The notes: generated by a model not told the origin, from the letters alone. A stretch of 64,000 bases of DNA from UKL13-2 sp044229235 (GCA_044229235.1 JBGATH010000008.1:75266-139265); one strand, 5' to 3'; positions 8,363 to 15,692 are shown, numbered from the stretch's first letter. Program-made: numbers and translations.

Positions 8363-8551
8363 ATGAAAGTCAGCGAAATCCTGAACATGATCCAAAAGGA
8401 CGGTTGGTTTCTTGTTGCCACACGCGGCAGTCATCGTCAATTCAAACATTTGGTAAAAGACGGACGTGTCACGGTTCCCGGCAAGCCTTCTGACGACTTG
8501 GCACCTGGCACTCTTGCCAGCATCCTGAAGCAATCTGGTCTCAAAAAATGA
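8363..8551 (+). CDS. hicA: HicA toxin, mRNA interferase
   Basis: The 62-residue protein matches HicA in length and sequence: KVSEILNMIQKDGWFLV, then GSHRQFKH with the catalytic His24, and a C-terminal LAPGTLASILKQSGL helix. HicA has a double-stranded-RNA-binding fold and cleaves mRNA in the cytoplasm, arresting growth until neutralised by HicB. It is the first gene of a two-gene unit seven bases ahead of hicB. No Shine-Dalgarno is visible and an extended -10 lies immediately upstream, which suggests a leaderless transcript. The pair lies inside a gene cassette bounded by integron recombination sites. Confidence 0.92.
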   Translation: MKVSEILNMIQKDGWFLVATRGSHRQFKHLVKDGRVTVPGKPSDDLAPGTLASILKQSGLKK

Positions 8552-8558
8552 GGAACAT

Positions 8559-8771
8559 ATGCGTTACGCGATAGTGATAGAAAAAGCTCAAGGAAATTTT
8601 TCGGCGTACGTTCCCGATCTTCCAGGATGCGTCGCCACAGGTGCCACAATTGACGAAATTGAGTTGCAAATTCGCGAGGCTATCGAGTTTCACCTTGACG
8701 GTATGCGTGAAGATGGCACGCCTATTCCCCAGCCAGCCAGCCGCGTCGAGTACGTGGACATTGCGGCATAA
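8559..8771 (+). CDS. hicB: HicB antitoxin
   Basis: The 70-residue product is a short HicB: MRYAIVIEKAQGNFSAYVPDLPGCVATG is the partial RNase H-like fold that binds HicA, followed by IREAIEFHLDGMREDGTPIPQP. The usual C-terminal DNA-binding domain (HTH or ribbon-helix-helix) is missing, so this antitoxin may not autoregulate its promoter. GAGG lies six bases before the start. The TAA stop is contained in the first arm of the attC site, a tight arrangement common in cassette genes. Confidence 0.92.
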   Translation: MRYAIVIEKAQGNFSAYVPDLPGCVATGATIDEIELQIREAIEFHLDGMREDGTPIPQPASRVEYVDIAA

Positions 8772-8825
8772 CTCGTCGTTCCACGCGGACGCGCTGATGT
8801 GCGCCCGTGAAATCGAACGTTAAGC
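8765..8825 (+). other. attC recombination site of the hicAB cassette
   Basis: The site opens with GGCATAAC (R'') and closes with G|TTAAGC (R', consensus GTTRRRY). Inside are the two imperfectly complementary arms expected of an attC: GTTCCACGCGGACGCGC, and a right arm ending GAAATCGAAC whose complement begins GTTCGATTTCACGGGCGC. The spacer is TGAT and the left arm is close to the canonical CGTTCAAGCGGACGC. R'' is the exact complement of the first bases of the cassette, so the excised circle would restore a perfect attC. The cassette itself is 8305-8819 (515 bp). Confidence 0.75.
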
Positions 8826-8867
8826 GTCAGTGGCAAAGGTGTCGGCTCATCAAGAGGGCGTCACGCA

Positions 8868-9404
8868 ATGACATCGAGCGTCGCAAAACTCGGCATCATC
8901 GGCTTGCTGTTGGTTTCAGCAGGATCGACGTTCGCCGGCGACGTGACAGCGACCGCCCAATCAGTTGAGGCAAACAAAGCGATCGTTCGCAAACTGTTCA
9001 AGGCGCTGAACGAGGGTGACCTTGCCACACGTAATAAATTGGTCGATCCCAGGCAAATGTTCCACTCGGCAATCGTTGACCGGCAGGGGACGGGCGAGCC
9101 GGCCAAGACCTTGCGTGAAGCCTGCCCGATGTGCGCCAGCCTGAATCCGCGCGCGATCACGATCGACTTCATGATGGCCGAGGGTGACCTGGTAACCGTC
9201 CGATCGACTTGGCGCGGCAAGTACACCGACGTTATGCGTGAGGTGGCTGTCCCAGGCAAGGATGTCGTCGTCCATTACACGAACATTTACCGCATTGCCA
9301 ACGGCCGCATCGTCGAAAACTGGGCCGCTTATGACAGACTCCATTTACTGGAACAGCTGGGGTTTGGCGTTACTGCACCGCCCGCGGCCAGTCCTGCCAA
9401 GTGA
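8868..9404 (+). CDS. Exported SnoaL-like polyketide cyclase-fold protein
   Basis: The 178-residue product has a signal peptide (hydrophobic IIGLLLVSAGSTFA, cleavage before GDV), then a single SnoaL-like/NTF2 fold: VEANKAIVRKLFKALNEGD at the start, a central TVRSTWRGKY strand, and IYRIANGRIVENWAAYDRL at the end. The family includes ester cyclases, but many members are only predicted small-molecule binders; no substrate can be assigned and the export is notable. It begins 43 bases after the attC junction and could be a second cassette, but no attC follows it. A terminator hairpin lies 40 bases downstream. Confidence 0.8.
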   Translation: MTSSVAKLGIIGLLLVSAGSTFAGDVTATAQSVEANKAIVRKLFKALNEGDLATRNKLVDPRQMFHSAIVDRQGTGEPAKTLREACPMCASLNPRAITIDFMMAEGDLVTVRSTWRGKYTDVMREVAVPGKDVVVHYTNIYRIANGRIVENWAAYDRLHLLEQLGFGVTAPPAASPAK

Positions 9405-9442
9405 TGGGATGAGTGCCGGCGCAAAGGGCTGGCAAATTCGGA

Positions 9443-9474
9443 AAAAAAGTGGGGCGATTCTTGCCCCATTTTTT
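9443..9474. terminator. Bidirectional intrinsic terminator
   Basis: AAAAAAAG-TGGGGC, a seven-base loop, GCCCCA and a T-run form a symmetric terminator 40 bases after the SnoaL-like gene. Confidence 0.75.
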
Positions 9475-9586
9475 CCGCGATGCGCTCCGATTCCGCCTGC
9501 AGGAAATTCGCTGCGGATGCCGGAGTCCTCACGCCAACAGGAAGTCCTCCGCAGCGACCGAGCCAACTGCATCGGCGCGGGCACCC

Positions 9587-9617
9587 AAAAAAAGAGGGGA
9601 CAGCTTGAACTGTCCCC
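9587..9617 (-). terminator. Intrinsic terminator for the small exported protein
   Basis: On the minus strand GGGGACAG, the loop TTCAAG and CTGTCCCC are followed by TCTTTTTTT. It lies about 90 bases beyond the stop of the minus-strand small gene. The remainder of this roughly 300-base gap holds nothing else recognisable. Confidence 0.75.
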
Positions 9618-9703
9618 CTTGGCCCAATTTTCTGAGCCGATGGTTGTAGCTTCCAGCGGGCGAGGAGTATGGCCCGCGGAAGGTGCTGCGAAAAACCTGG
9701 AAA

Positions 9704-9898
9704 TTAGTAGCTCAGATCCTTGAGCTGGTCTTGCGGTGTTTCGGGCGAATTGGCCGGCTGGATGTTGGCCGTGGATTGGCTGGGCGCGGCGGAAGCTGAA
9801 GCGGCGTTCATCGAATCGGCGCGGCTGCTGGTGAACAACACGGCGCTCAGAGCAACAACGGTGACAAGGCTTGCGGCAAATTTTGCGGTGGTATTCAT
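9704..9898 (-). CDS. Small exported protein of unknown function
   Basis: The 64-residue product has an N-terminal signal peptide (KFAASLVTVVALSAVLFTSSRA), leaving a mature peptide of about 35 residues rich in Ala, Ser, Gln and Pro (NAASASAAPSQSTANIQ). No domain is recognisable. The start at MNTTAKF has AGGGG seven bases upstream; an ATG two codons earlier has the same site immediately adjacent and is less likely. Longer in-frame starts would bury the signal peptide. A clean intrinsic terminator downstream supports a real transcript. Confidence 0.6.
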   Translation of the reverse strand: MNTTAKFAASLVTVVALSAVLFTSSRADSMNAASASAAPSQSTANIQPANSPETPQDQLKDLSY

Positions 9899-10150
9899 GG
9901 TCATCCCCTGTGGTTGGTTGGCGTCCGCTGCAGCGTCCTGATCAGACCTTGCTGCGTTTCGCGATGGATGAAGCATGTTCCTCGTCGGCGCAGAAATCTG
10001 TGCTGCAAAACACAAGTTCCGGGCCAGTTTGTCAGAGAGTGAAAATTCGGCAGTGTTCGAGAGCTGCGCAAATGCACTCGAGGTTGCGACGCACCGCAAG
10101 TGGCGAAACGACAGTGCGGTTCACCGTCGCAGTCTTGCTAGACTGAAGCG

Positions 10151-10672
10151 ATGAAAGCCCAACTCACCTGTATTTGCCTGTGTCTTTTGCTTTGTTGTAC
10201 GCCTGCGGCCGGCGCGACGCCTGGCGAAGTCGAAATCGGCAAGACGCTGCGTGAAGCCAGCCTCGATCCCCTTGGCGGCAAGCCGCGCAAGCTTTCCGAT
10301 TTTCGCGGCAAGCCGCTCATCATCAATGTCTGGGCCAGCTGGTGTGGTCCGTGCCGCGCGGAGATGGGTTCGCTGCAGGCGTTGTCGAAGCTCGACCGCA
10401 AGCAGCAGTTTCGCGTCATCGGCATTTCCACCGACGATGATCGCAAGGCCGCGCTGGATTACGTGCGCCGCGCGGCGCTGAGCTTCGAGAACTTCATCGA
10501 CCACAAGCTGGAGCTGGAAAACATGCTGGGGGCGAACACCATTCCGGTGACGCTGCTGGTCGATGCCAAGGGCAAGGTGCTGTACAAGGCGCGCGGCTCG
10601 AAGGACTGGCTGCGGCCCGAATGGATCGGCATGATCCAGGTACTGTTCGATATCAAGATCGAACGCCAGTAA
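10151..10672 (+). CDS. TlpA-family periplasmic thiol-disulfide oxidoreductase
   Basis: The 173-residue product has a signal peptide and a thioredoxin-fold domain with the active site WASWCGPC (about residues 61-68) and cis-proline loop NTIPVTLLVD. This is the TlpA/ResA type, which reduces periplasmic disulfides, often in cytochrome c maturation. It is convergent with soxA; thioredoxins such as SoxW/SoxS commonly accompany sox clusters, so a role in keeping Sox cysteines reduced is plausible but inferred. A hairpin repeat separates the two genes. Confidence 0.88.
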   Translation: MKAQLTCICLCLLLCCTPAAGATPGEVEIGKTLREASLDPLGGKPRKLSDFRGKPLIINVWASWCGPCRAEMGSLQALSKLDRKQQFRVIGISTDDDRKAALDYVRRAALSFENFIDHKLELENMLGANTIPVTLLVDAKGKVLYKARGSKDWLRPEWIGMIQVLFDIKIERQ

Positions 10673-10680
10673 GCCAGCAC

Positions 10681-10755
10681 GCAATCATGCGGATCGCCAT
10701 TTGGCGAGCCTCTCCGGGCATTTTCGGCCTGGAAGGCCCGCCAATGCTGGAGTTT
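10681..10755. repeat. Hairpin repeat family, copy A
   Basis: An imperfect palindrome whose right arm is GCCCGCCAATGCTGGAG, with GGGCATTTTCGGCC in the centre. The left arm is the variant GGATCGCCATTTGGCG, shared in mirror image with copy I. It starts eight bases after the TlpA-type gene. Confidence 0.65.
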
Positions 10756-10759
10756 GTCC

Positions 10760-11533
10760 CTAAGGTCGCACGCCCGGTGCATCCATCGCCATGCCCGCGG
10801 CGCGCGCGGCGAGGTAGGTTTCCAGTTCGGCCATTTCGACCGAGTTGAACGCGAACGGCTCCGCGCGCACGCCGGTCATGCAAGCGCGGATGCGCCGCTG
10901 CAATCCGCCCATGCCCTGCCATTCCAGCCGGTAGATCGGATAGCCGGTCGGGTGGGCCTGCGGAATCGGCGCGCCTCCCAGCTTCTTGCCGGCATGCTGG
11001 TCATGGCAGTGGGTGCAGGCGAGGTCGAGTTGACCCATGCGCTGCCTGAACAACTGTTCACCGCGCTGAAAGAACGGCGAGAGCCGTGGATCGCGCCAGG
11101 GTGCGATCGGCGTGCCGCGCGACTGCAGCGCCACATAGCTTTCCAGCGCCAGCAGTGCGGCATGTTCCGGCGGCCAGGGCGTTTGCTGCTGATTGTTCTT
11201 GCGACACAGGTTGATGCGTTCGGCCAGGTTCAGCGGGCGCTTCGCAGTCACGTCAAAAGCCGGATAGGTCGCCGCCACGCCGCGCATGCTTTTGCCGGCA
11301 TCACCGTGGCAGGCCGCGCAGGACTTGGCGCCCTTGTCGGGCTGCTGGCTCCACAGCGCCTCGCCTTCCTTCACCCACAACATGGCCGGATTCTGCGAGT
11401 CGTCGCGCTGCATGGCCTGTGTGGCCGGGCCCATGAACTCGAAACCTGATTTGCGCAGATCTGCCGCAATGAGTTTTCCCGGTAGCACCAGCGCCAGGGT
11501 CAGCGCGAATGCAAAAAACTGGCCGTGTTTCAT
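10760..11533 (-). CDS. soxA: Sulfur oxidation cytochrome SoxA
   Basis: The 257-residue periplasmic cytochrome has a signal peptide and two c-type haem sites, CAACH and CTHCH, so it is a dihaem SoxA. The downstream RIRACMTGVRAEPF includes the conserved cysteine that ligates the active-site haem and becomes persulfidated. With SoxX it catalyses the first step of thiosulfate oxidation, attaching thiosulfate to the SoxY carrier cysteine. The start overlaps the soxZ stop by four bases, indicating translational coupling. It is the last gene of soxXYZA; soxB does not follow. Confidence 0.93.
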   Translation of the reverse strand: MKHGQFFAFALTLALVLPGKLIAADLRKSGFEFMGPATQAMQRDDSQNPAMLWVKEGEALWSQQPDKGAKSCAACHGDAGKSMRGVAATYPAFDVTAKRPLNLAERINLCRKNNQQQTPWPPEHAALLALESYVALQSRGTPIAPWRDPRLSPFFQRGEQLFRQRMGQLDLACTHCHDQHAGKKLGGAPIPQAHPTGYPIYRLEWQGMGGLQRRIRACMTGVRAEPFAFNSVEMAELETYLAARAAGMAMDAPGVRP

Positions 11534-11862
11534 GTCACGCTGATCGCCACCGACTCGCGTTGCACAAAACCATTGTCGCCTTCCCAGAGGAAATTGAGCG
11601 TGCCGCTTGCCGTCGCCCGGGTGTGAAAACTGAGCAGCGGATTGGCGGCCACCGCGGCAAACAATTCCGCGCTGAACACAACTTCGTTGCTCGCGCCATC
11701 GTCGTATCGGCAACTGAAGCGGCGGATCAGATCGCGCGGCAACACCTTTCCGTCCGGGCCGGGGCGGTAGCCGGTTTCCATCGGGTGCTGGATGAGCACG
11801 CGGATCTCGATGATGTCGCCGCGTTTGGCGGACTTGGGGGCTGTGATCAGGGTGCGTGCCAT
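11530..11862 (-). CDS. soxZ: Sulfur carrier partner SoxZ
   Basis: The 110-residue protein matches SoxZ throughout: ARTLITAPKSAKRGDIIEIRVLIQHPMETGYRPG at the N-terminus and an immunoglobulin-like beta sandwich. SoxZ lacks a signal peptide and is normally exported as a heterodimer with SoxY through the SoxY Tat signal. It supports binding of SoxY to SoxAX, SoxB and SoxCD. It starts three bases after the soxY stop and overlaps soxA by four bases. Confidence 0.94.
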   Translation of the reverse strand: MARTLITAPKSAKRGDIIEIRVLIQHPMETGYRPGPDGKVLPRDLIRRFSCRYDDGASNEVVFSAELFAAVAANPLLSFHTRATASGTLNFLWEGDNGFVQRESVAISVT

Positions 11863-11865
11863 GGG

Positions 11866-12312
11866 TCAATCCTCGATGCACGCGGCCAGCGTGACGATCA
11901 CATCCACCGTGTGTGACCAGATGCTGCCGTCGCTCATCTTCGCCAGCGCCACGAGTTTTTGGGAGGTTGCCAGGCGGATGCGGGTGGCAACCTGCGCCTT
12001 GCCGGCGCGCGGACCAAGCTGAAAGCGCACCACATCGCGCTGCGGGTTTTTCTCGTTGAAGAGGGCGATGGCGACGACGTGATCCGCGGCGGTCATGGGG
12101 CTGTCCACAGCCACCGCGACCGGGACGGCATTACCGTTGTCGATCAACTCGGCGATGTCGAGCCTGACGCGTCCTTCGTTGATGGCGCCGCCGCCGGTGT
12201 ACGCGCGAACCGCCGCAGCCAGTTCCGTCGACAGCGGCGCAGCCGCGGCCGGCCGGACCAGCAACAGCGCAGCCAGTCCGGCGCCGGTCCTGATTGCCGC
12301 ACGGCGTTTCAT
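11866..12312 (-). CDS. soxY: Sulfur carrier SoxY with non-canonical C-terminus
   Basis: The 148-residue product has an N-terminal signal with a paired arginine (MKRRAAIRTGAGLAALLL), as expected for Tat export. The SoxY fold follows, including RVRLDIAELIDNGNAVPVAV and ALFNEKNPQRDVVRFQLG. SoxY normally ends in GGCGG, whose cysteine covalently carries the sulfur substrate. Here the end is VTLAACIED: the cysteine is kept four residues from the end, but all flanking glycines are gone. It may be a variant carrier from a distinct Sox subtype. Its start overlaps the soxX stop by four bases. Confidence 0.88.
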   Translation of the reverse strand: MKRRAAIRTGAGLAALLLVRPAAAAPLSTELAAAVRAYTGGGAINEGRVRLDIAELIDNGNAVPVAVAVDSPMTAADHVVAIALFNEKNPQRDVVRFQLGPRAGKAQVATRIRLATSQKLVALAKMSDGSIWSHTVDVIVTLAACIED

Positions 12313-12749
12313 TTGAGCGTCACCAGGTAGGCGACCACGTCTTCGATCTGCTGGGCGTCGAGCAGGGTGCGCGACCGCCAGTTGGCGCCGACGCGGGTGA
12401 GCCCGCTGTCGCGAAAAAAAGCGGGCATGATGCTTTCCGGATTGAGGCGGCGACTGTCGATGATTCGGGCGCGCAGTTGTGCCTCGCTGAAGCGGCTACC
12501 GACGCCGGCCAGGTCCGGTGCGAGGTTGCCCTGGAAGCGTTCCTCGGCAATGGGCGCCGCATGGCACAGCAGGCAAAGTCCCTGCTGGCGGCTGGCGACG
12601 ATTGCCCGGCCGCGCCGGGGGTCGCCGGGGGTGCTGGTAAGGGCTTGGGCGATGGCGGGAGGGACACCGTTAACTCGGGCGAGGGCGTGGCTTGGTGCAG
12701 GCATTCCGGCGATGCACAGCGCCACCAGGGCAAGCCTGGCGAACCCCAA
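12309..12749 (-). CDS. soxX: Sulfur oxidation cytochrome SoxX, start uncertain
   Basis: The monohaem cytochrome c carries CLLCH and the axial-ligand region SIMPAFF, followed by the family's DAQQIEDVVAYLVTLK end. It pairs with SoxA. The open frame continues upstream to 12959, but that part translates a REP array and is not SoxX. A TTG at 12749 begins a reasonable signal peptide (GFARLALVALCIAGMPAPSHA), giving 146 residues; an ATG at 12704 would remove it. No ribosome site is visible at either, because the repeat array ends five bases upstream of the TTG. The original start was probably displaced. Confidence 0.82.
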   Translation of the reverse strand: MGFARLALVALCIAGMPAPSHALARVNGVPPAIAQALTSTPGDPRRGRAIVASRQQGLCLLCHAAPIAEERFQGNLAPDLAGVGSRFSEAQLRARIIDSRRLNPESIMPAFFRDSGLTRVGANWRSRTLLDAQQIEDVVAYLVTLK

Positions 12750-12753
12750 GCTT

Positions 12754-12948
12754 GTCGGCGCCGCAGAGGCGGGCACCACTGGTATTGCCCGCGAATTGCC
12801 AAAAATTGCTGTCGTATCTGCGCAGGCGGGTACCGATGGGTTTGCGCGCGAATTGCCAAACACTGCTGTCGTACCCGCGAAGGCGGGTACCTCTGGCCTA
12901 TGCAGTCCTAAAAACAACAACAGAGGTACCCGCTGGCGCGGGTACGAC
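12754..12948. repeat. REP-like array: three 57-bp units plus one inverted unit
   Basis: Cores of the type GTCGTACCCGCGAAGGCGGG begin at 12754, 12811 and 12868, each with the spacer GCGCGAATTGCCAAA between them. An inverted core (GGTACCCGCTGGCGCGGG) lies at 12926. The third and fourth cores face each other and could fold into one long hairpin. The array abuts the 5' end of soxX and ends 36 bases from the end of the molybdenum hydroxylase gene. Confidence 0.8.
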
Positions 12949-12984
12949 AAGATAGACAAAGCCCGACAATGCGCTCGCTAACCA

Positions 12985-15189
12985 CTACGCTTTCTTCAAA
13001 CTGTGGTTCTTTAGCGGCAGATCGCGGATGCGCTTCCCGGTAGCCGCAAAAATGGCGTTCAGCACCGCGGGCGCCGCCACAGCGATGGTCGGCTCACCCA
13101 CGCCGCCCCAGAAACCGCCGGAGGCAACAATTACCGTTTCGACCTTCGGCATGTCGGCCAGCAACAGCGCCGGATACTCATGGAAATTGCTTTGCTGTAT
13201 GCGGCCATTCTTCACCGTGCATTCGCCGTATAGCGCGGCAGAGAGGCCATAGGCGAACGAGCCTTCGACCTGCGCTTCGATCTGTTGCGGATTGACGGCG
13301 TGGCCGGGGTCGGTCGCGGCGACGATGCGATGAATCTTCAGGACGCCGTCGTCGCTCACCGAAACTTCGGCACAGGCTGCCACGTAGCTGCCGAAGCCCA
13401 TGGTCTGCGCGAGGCCGCGGAACACGCCCTTGGGCAGCGGTTTGTCGTAGCCGGCTTTCTCGGCGACGGCATTGAGCACCGCCAGGTGCTTGGGATGGTT
13501 GGCCATCAGCTTGCGTCGCAACGCCAGCGGGTCCTGTTTGGTGGCGTGGGCGATCTCGTCGATGAAGCATTCGAGGTAGATCGCGTTCTGGTTGAGGTTC
13601 ACGCCGCGCCAGAAGCCGGGTGGCACGTGCGGGTTGCGCATGGCGTGGTCCACCATCAGCGTCGGAAAGGTGTAGCCGATGGAAGTTTCCGGCCCGGGCG
13701 GGTTGAGGCCCTGGAACACCACCGGGTCCTTGCCGTCGCGGATGTTTTGCGGCGCGACACCGGCCAGAATCGACTGTCCGGCGATGCGCATCGCAAAGCC
13801 GGTGACGTTGCCGTCCTTGTCAAGGCCCGCCGTCAGCTTGCACTGCGTGACCGGATGGTAGCGGCCCTGCGCCATGTCTTCTTCGCGCGACCAGATCAGT
13901 TTCACCGGTGTGCCCGGCATGGTCTTGGCAATGGCCACCACCTGATGAATCCAGTCGGTGGCGCCGCGGCGACCGAAACCACCACCGAGGTGCAGCTTGT
14001 AAACCTCGCACTTGGTGTTGGGCAGGCCCGAGGCCTCCGAGGTCGCGGCCAGCGCCGATTCGCCGTTCTGCGTGGGCGTCCACACTTCGCACTTTTCAGG
14101 CGTATAGCGGCAGGTCGCGTTCATGGTTTCCATGCACGCGTGGTTCTGGTGCGGATAGGAATACACTGCTTCCAATTTGCTGGCGGATGCCGCGATGGCC
14201 GCCGCCGCGTCGCCGACCTGATGGCCGGCCACGGCGTTCTTCGCCTCCAGCCCTTCCTTCAGTACGGCACCGAACGATTCGCTGGACACCTTGGCGTTGG
14301 GGCCTTCATCCCATTCGATTTTCAGCAGGTCCAGCGCGGTCTTGGCCTGCCACCAGGTTTCGGCGACCACCGCGACTGCGTTGTCACCGACCTTCAACAC
14401 TTTCTTCACGCCACGGCGTTTCAGCACTGCGCCGTCGTCCACGCTTTTCACCTTGCCGCCAAATACCGGGCAGGCCTTGATGGCGGCATTGAGCATACCG
14501 GGCAGCTTCAGGTCCATGCCGTAGATCTGTTTGCCGGTGGTCTTGTCGACCGTGTCCAGACGCGCCATGCGTTTGCCGACGATCTTCCAGTCCTTGATAT
14601 CCTTGAGGGTGATGTCTTTGGGCACGCTCTGCTTGGCGGCCGCGCCGGCTACCTTGCCGAAGCTGGTGCTGCGCTTCGAGGCGGCATGCGTGATCACGCC
14701 CTTGGCAACCGAACACTCGGCCACCGGCACTTTCCATTCTTCTGCCGCAGCTTGCACGAGCAACATGCGAGCCGCCGCGCCGCCCTTGCGCACGTAGTCC
14801 TGCGATTCGCGGATGCCGCGGCTGCCGCCGGTGCCGAAATTGCCCCAGATGCGGTTGCGCGCCAGATTCTGTCCCGGTGTCGGATATTCGGTGGAGACCT
14901 TGGCCCAATCGCATTCCAGCTCTTCGGCCACCAGCTGCGCGAGGCCGGTCAGCGTGCCCTGTCCCATTTCGGAACGCGCCACGCGTACGATGACCGCGTC
15001 ATTGGGCTTGATCACCACCCAGGCATTGACTTCTTCGGATGCAGGCGCCGCGGCCACTGACGCGGGCGACTGCGCGTGGGCGGGCGCGAGGAACGGCACG
15101 TGAAAGCCGACCACCAGACTGCCGGTCGCGGCAGCGGAACCCTGCATGAATCGGCGACGCGAAACCTTCGGAGGCGCGATGGTGTTCAT
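12985..15189 (-). CDS. Molybdenum hydroxylase large subunit (isoquinoline oxidoreductase-like)
   Basis: The 734-residue protein begins with a Tat signal (SRRRFMQGSAAATGSLVVG), so it is exported folded. The rest belongs to the xanthine dehydrogenase family Mo-binding subunit, IorB type: SEMGQGTLTGLAQLVAEEL, GGGFGRRGATDWIHQV, the R-G-V-N cofactor loop GFWRGVNLNQN and the catalytic glutamate in GGVGEPTIA. Such enzymes hydroxylate N-heterocycles or oxidise aldehydes using water, passing electrons through the partner [2Fe-2S] subunit to the respiratory chain. The substrate is not predictable. Its start overlaps the small subunit stop by four bases. Confidence 0.9.
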   Translation of the reverse strand: MNTIAPPKVSRRRFMQGSAAATGSLVVGFHVPFLAPAHAQSPASVAAAPASEEVNAWVVIKPNDAVIVRVARSEMGQGTLTGLAQLVAEELECDWAKVSTEYPTPGQNLARNRIWGNFGTGGSRGIRESQDYVRKGGAAARMLLVQAAAEEWKVPVAECSVAKGVITHAASKRSTSFGKVAGAAAKQSVPKDITLKDIKDWKIVGKRMARLDTVDKTTGKQIYGMDLKLPGMLNAAIKACPVFGGKVKSVDDGAVLKRRGVKKVLKVGDNAVAVVAETWWQAKTALDLLKIEWDEGPNAKVSSESFGAVLKEGLEAKNAVAGHQVGDAAAAIAASASKLEAVYSYPHQNHACMETMNATCRYTPEKCEVWTPTQNGESALAATSEASGLPNTKCEVYKLHLGGGFGRRGATDWIHQVVAIAKTMPGTPVKLIWSREEDMAQGRYHPVTQCKLTAGLDKDGNVTGFAMRIAGQSILAGVAPQNIRDGKDPVVFQGLNPPGPETSIGYTFPTLMVDHAMRNPHVPPGFWRGVNLNQNAIYLECFIDEIAHATKQDPLALRRKLMANHPKHLAVLNAVAEKAGYDKPLPKGVFRGLAQTMGFGSYVAACAEVSVSDDGVLKIHRIVAATDPGHAVNPQQIEAQVEGSFAYGLSAALYGECTVKNGRIQQSNFHEYPALLLADMPKVETVIVASGGFWGGVGEPTIAVAAPAVLNAIFAATGKRIRDLPLKNHSLKKA

Positions 15190-15692
15190 GACACGCTCCT
15201 TTCGGGGTGAACGATGCCATCGGCGTCTGCCTGCTTGACGGCGCCGCCGGCGGCCACGGCCTTGATGGCTGCCCGGACGCGGTTGTAGGTGCCGCATCGG
15301 CAGATGTTGGTCATGGCTTCGTCGATCTCCTTGTCGGTGGGGTTCGGCTTGGCCTTGAGCAGCGCCGTGGCCGCCATGATCATTCCCGACTGGCAGAAGC
15401 CGCATTGCGGTACGTCCAGCGCCACCCAGGCTTTCTGCACCGGATGCGAGCCGTCCGGCGAGAGGCCTTCGATGGTGGTGATCTTGGCCCCGGCCTTCAC
15501 GCTGGCGGCGGGCATGGTGCAACTGCGCACCGGTGTCCCGTCGATCAGCACCGTGCAGGCGCCGCAAAGCGCAATGCCGCAACCGTACTTGGTGCCCGTC
15601 AGCCCAAGCTGTTCGCGCAGCACCCATAACAGCGGCGTGCCGGCATCGGCCTCGTAGTTCAGCGACTTGCCATTCACATTCAGCTTTGCCAT
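15186..15692 (-). CDS. [2Fe-2S] subunit of the molybdenum hydroxylase
   Basis: The 168-residue protein has the two-cluster layout of IorA/xanthine dehydrogenase small subunits. A plant-type ferredoxin domain binds the first cluster (YGCGIALCGAC with a fourth cysteine in RSCTMP), and a C-terminal helical domain binds the second (CGFCQSGM and CRCGTYNR). It relays electrons from the molybdenum centre. It has no signal peptide and is presumably carried out with the Tat-targeted partner. It is the first gene of the pair, divergent from the EF-G-like gene across 229 bases. Confidence 0.92.
   Translation of the reverse strand: MAKLNVNGKSLNYEADAGTPLLWVLREQLGLTGTKYGCGIALCGACTVLIDGTPVRSCTMPAASVKAGAKITTIEGLSPDGSHPVQKAWVALDVPQCGFCQSGMIMAATALLKAKPNPTDKEIDEAMTNICRCGTYNRVRAAIKAVAAGGAVKQADADGIVHPERSVS

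Noticed and set aside
9405..9703. A second cassette attC after the SnoaL-like gene
   Set aside because: The expected complement of its first bases (CGCTTAAC) is not found downstream, so the gene is not called a cassette.
12754..12948. Repeat array considered as a CRISPR
   Set aside because: Only three direct units with similar rather than unique spacers, internal palindromes and no cas genes; it fits REP elements.
12750..12959. N-terminal extension of SoxX
   Set aside because: These codons translate the REP array (repeated VPA-AGTT type peptides) and precede a proper signal peptide.
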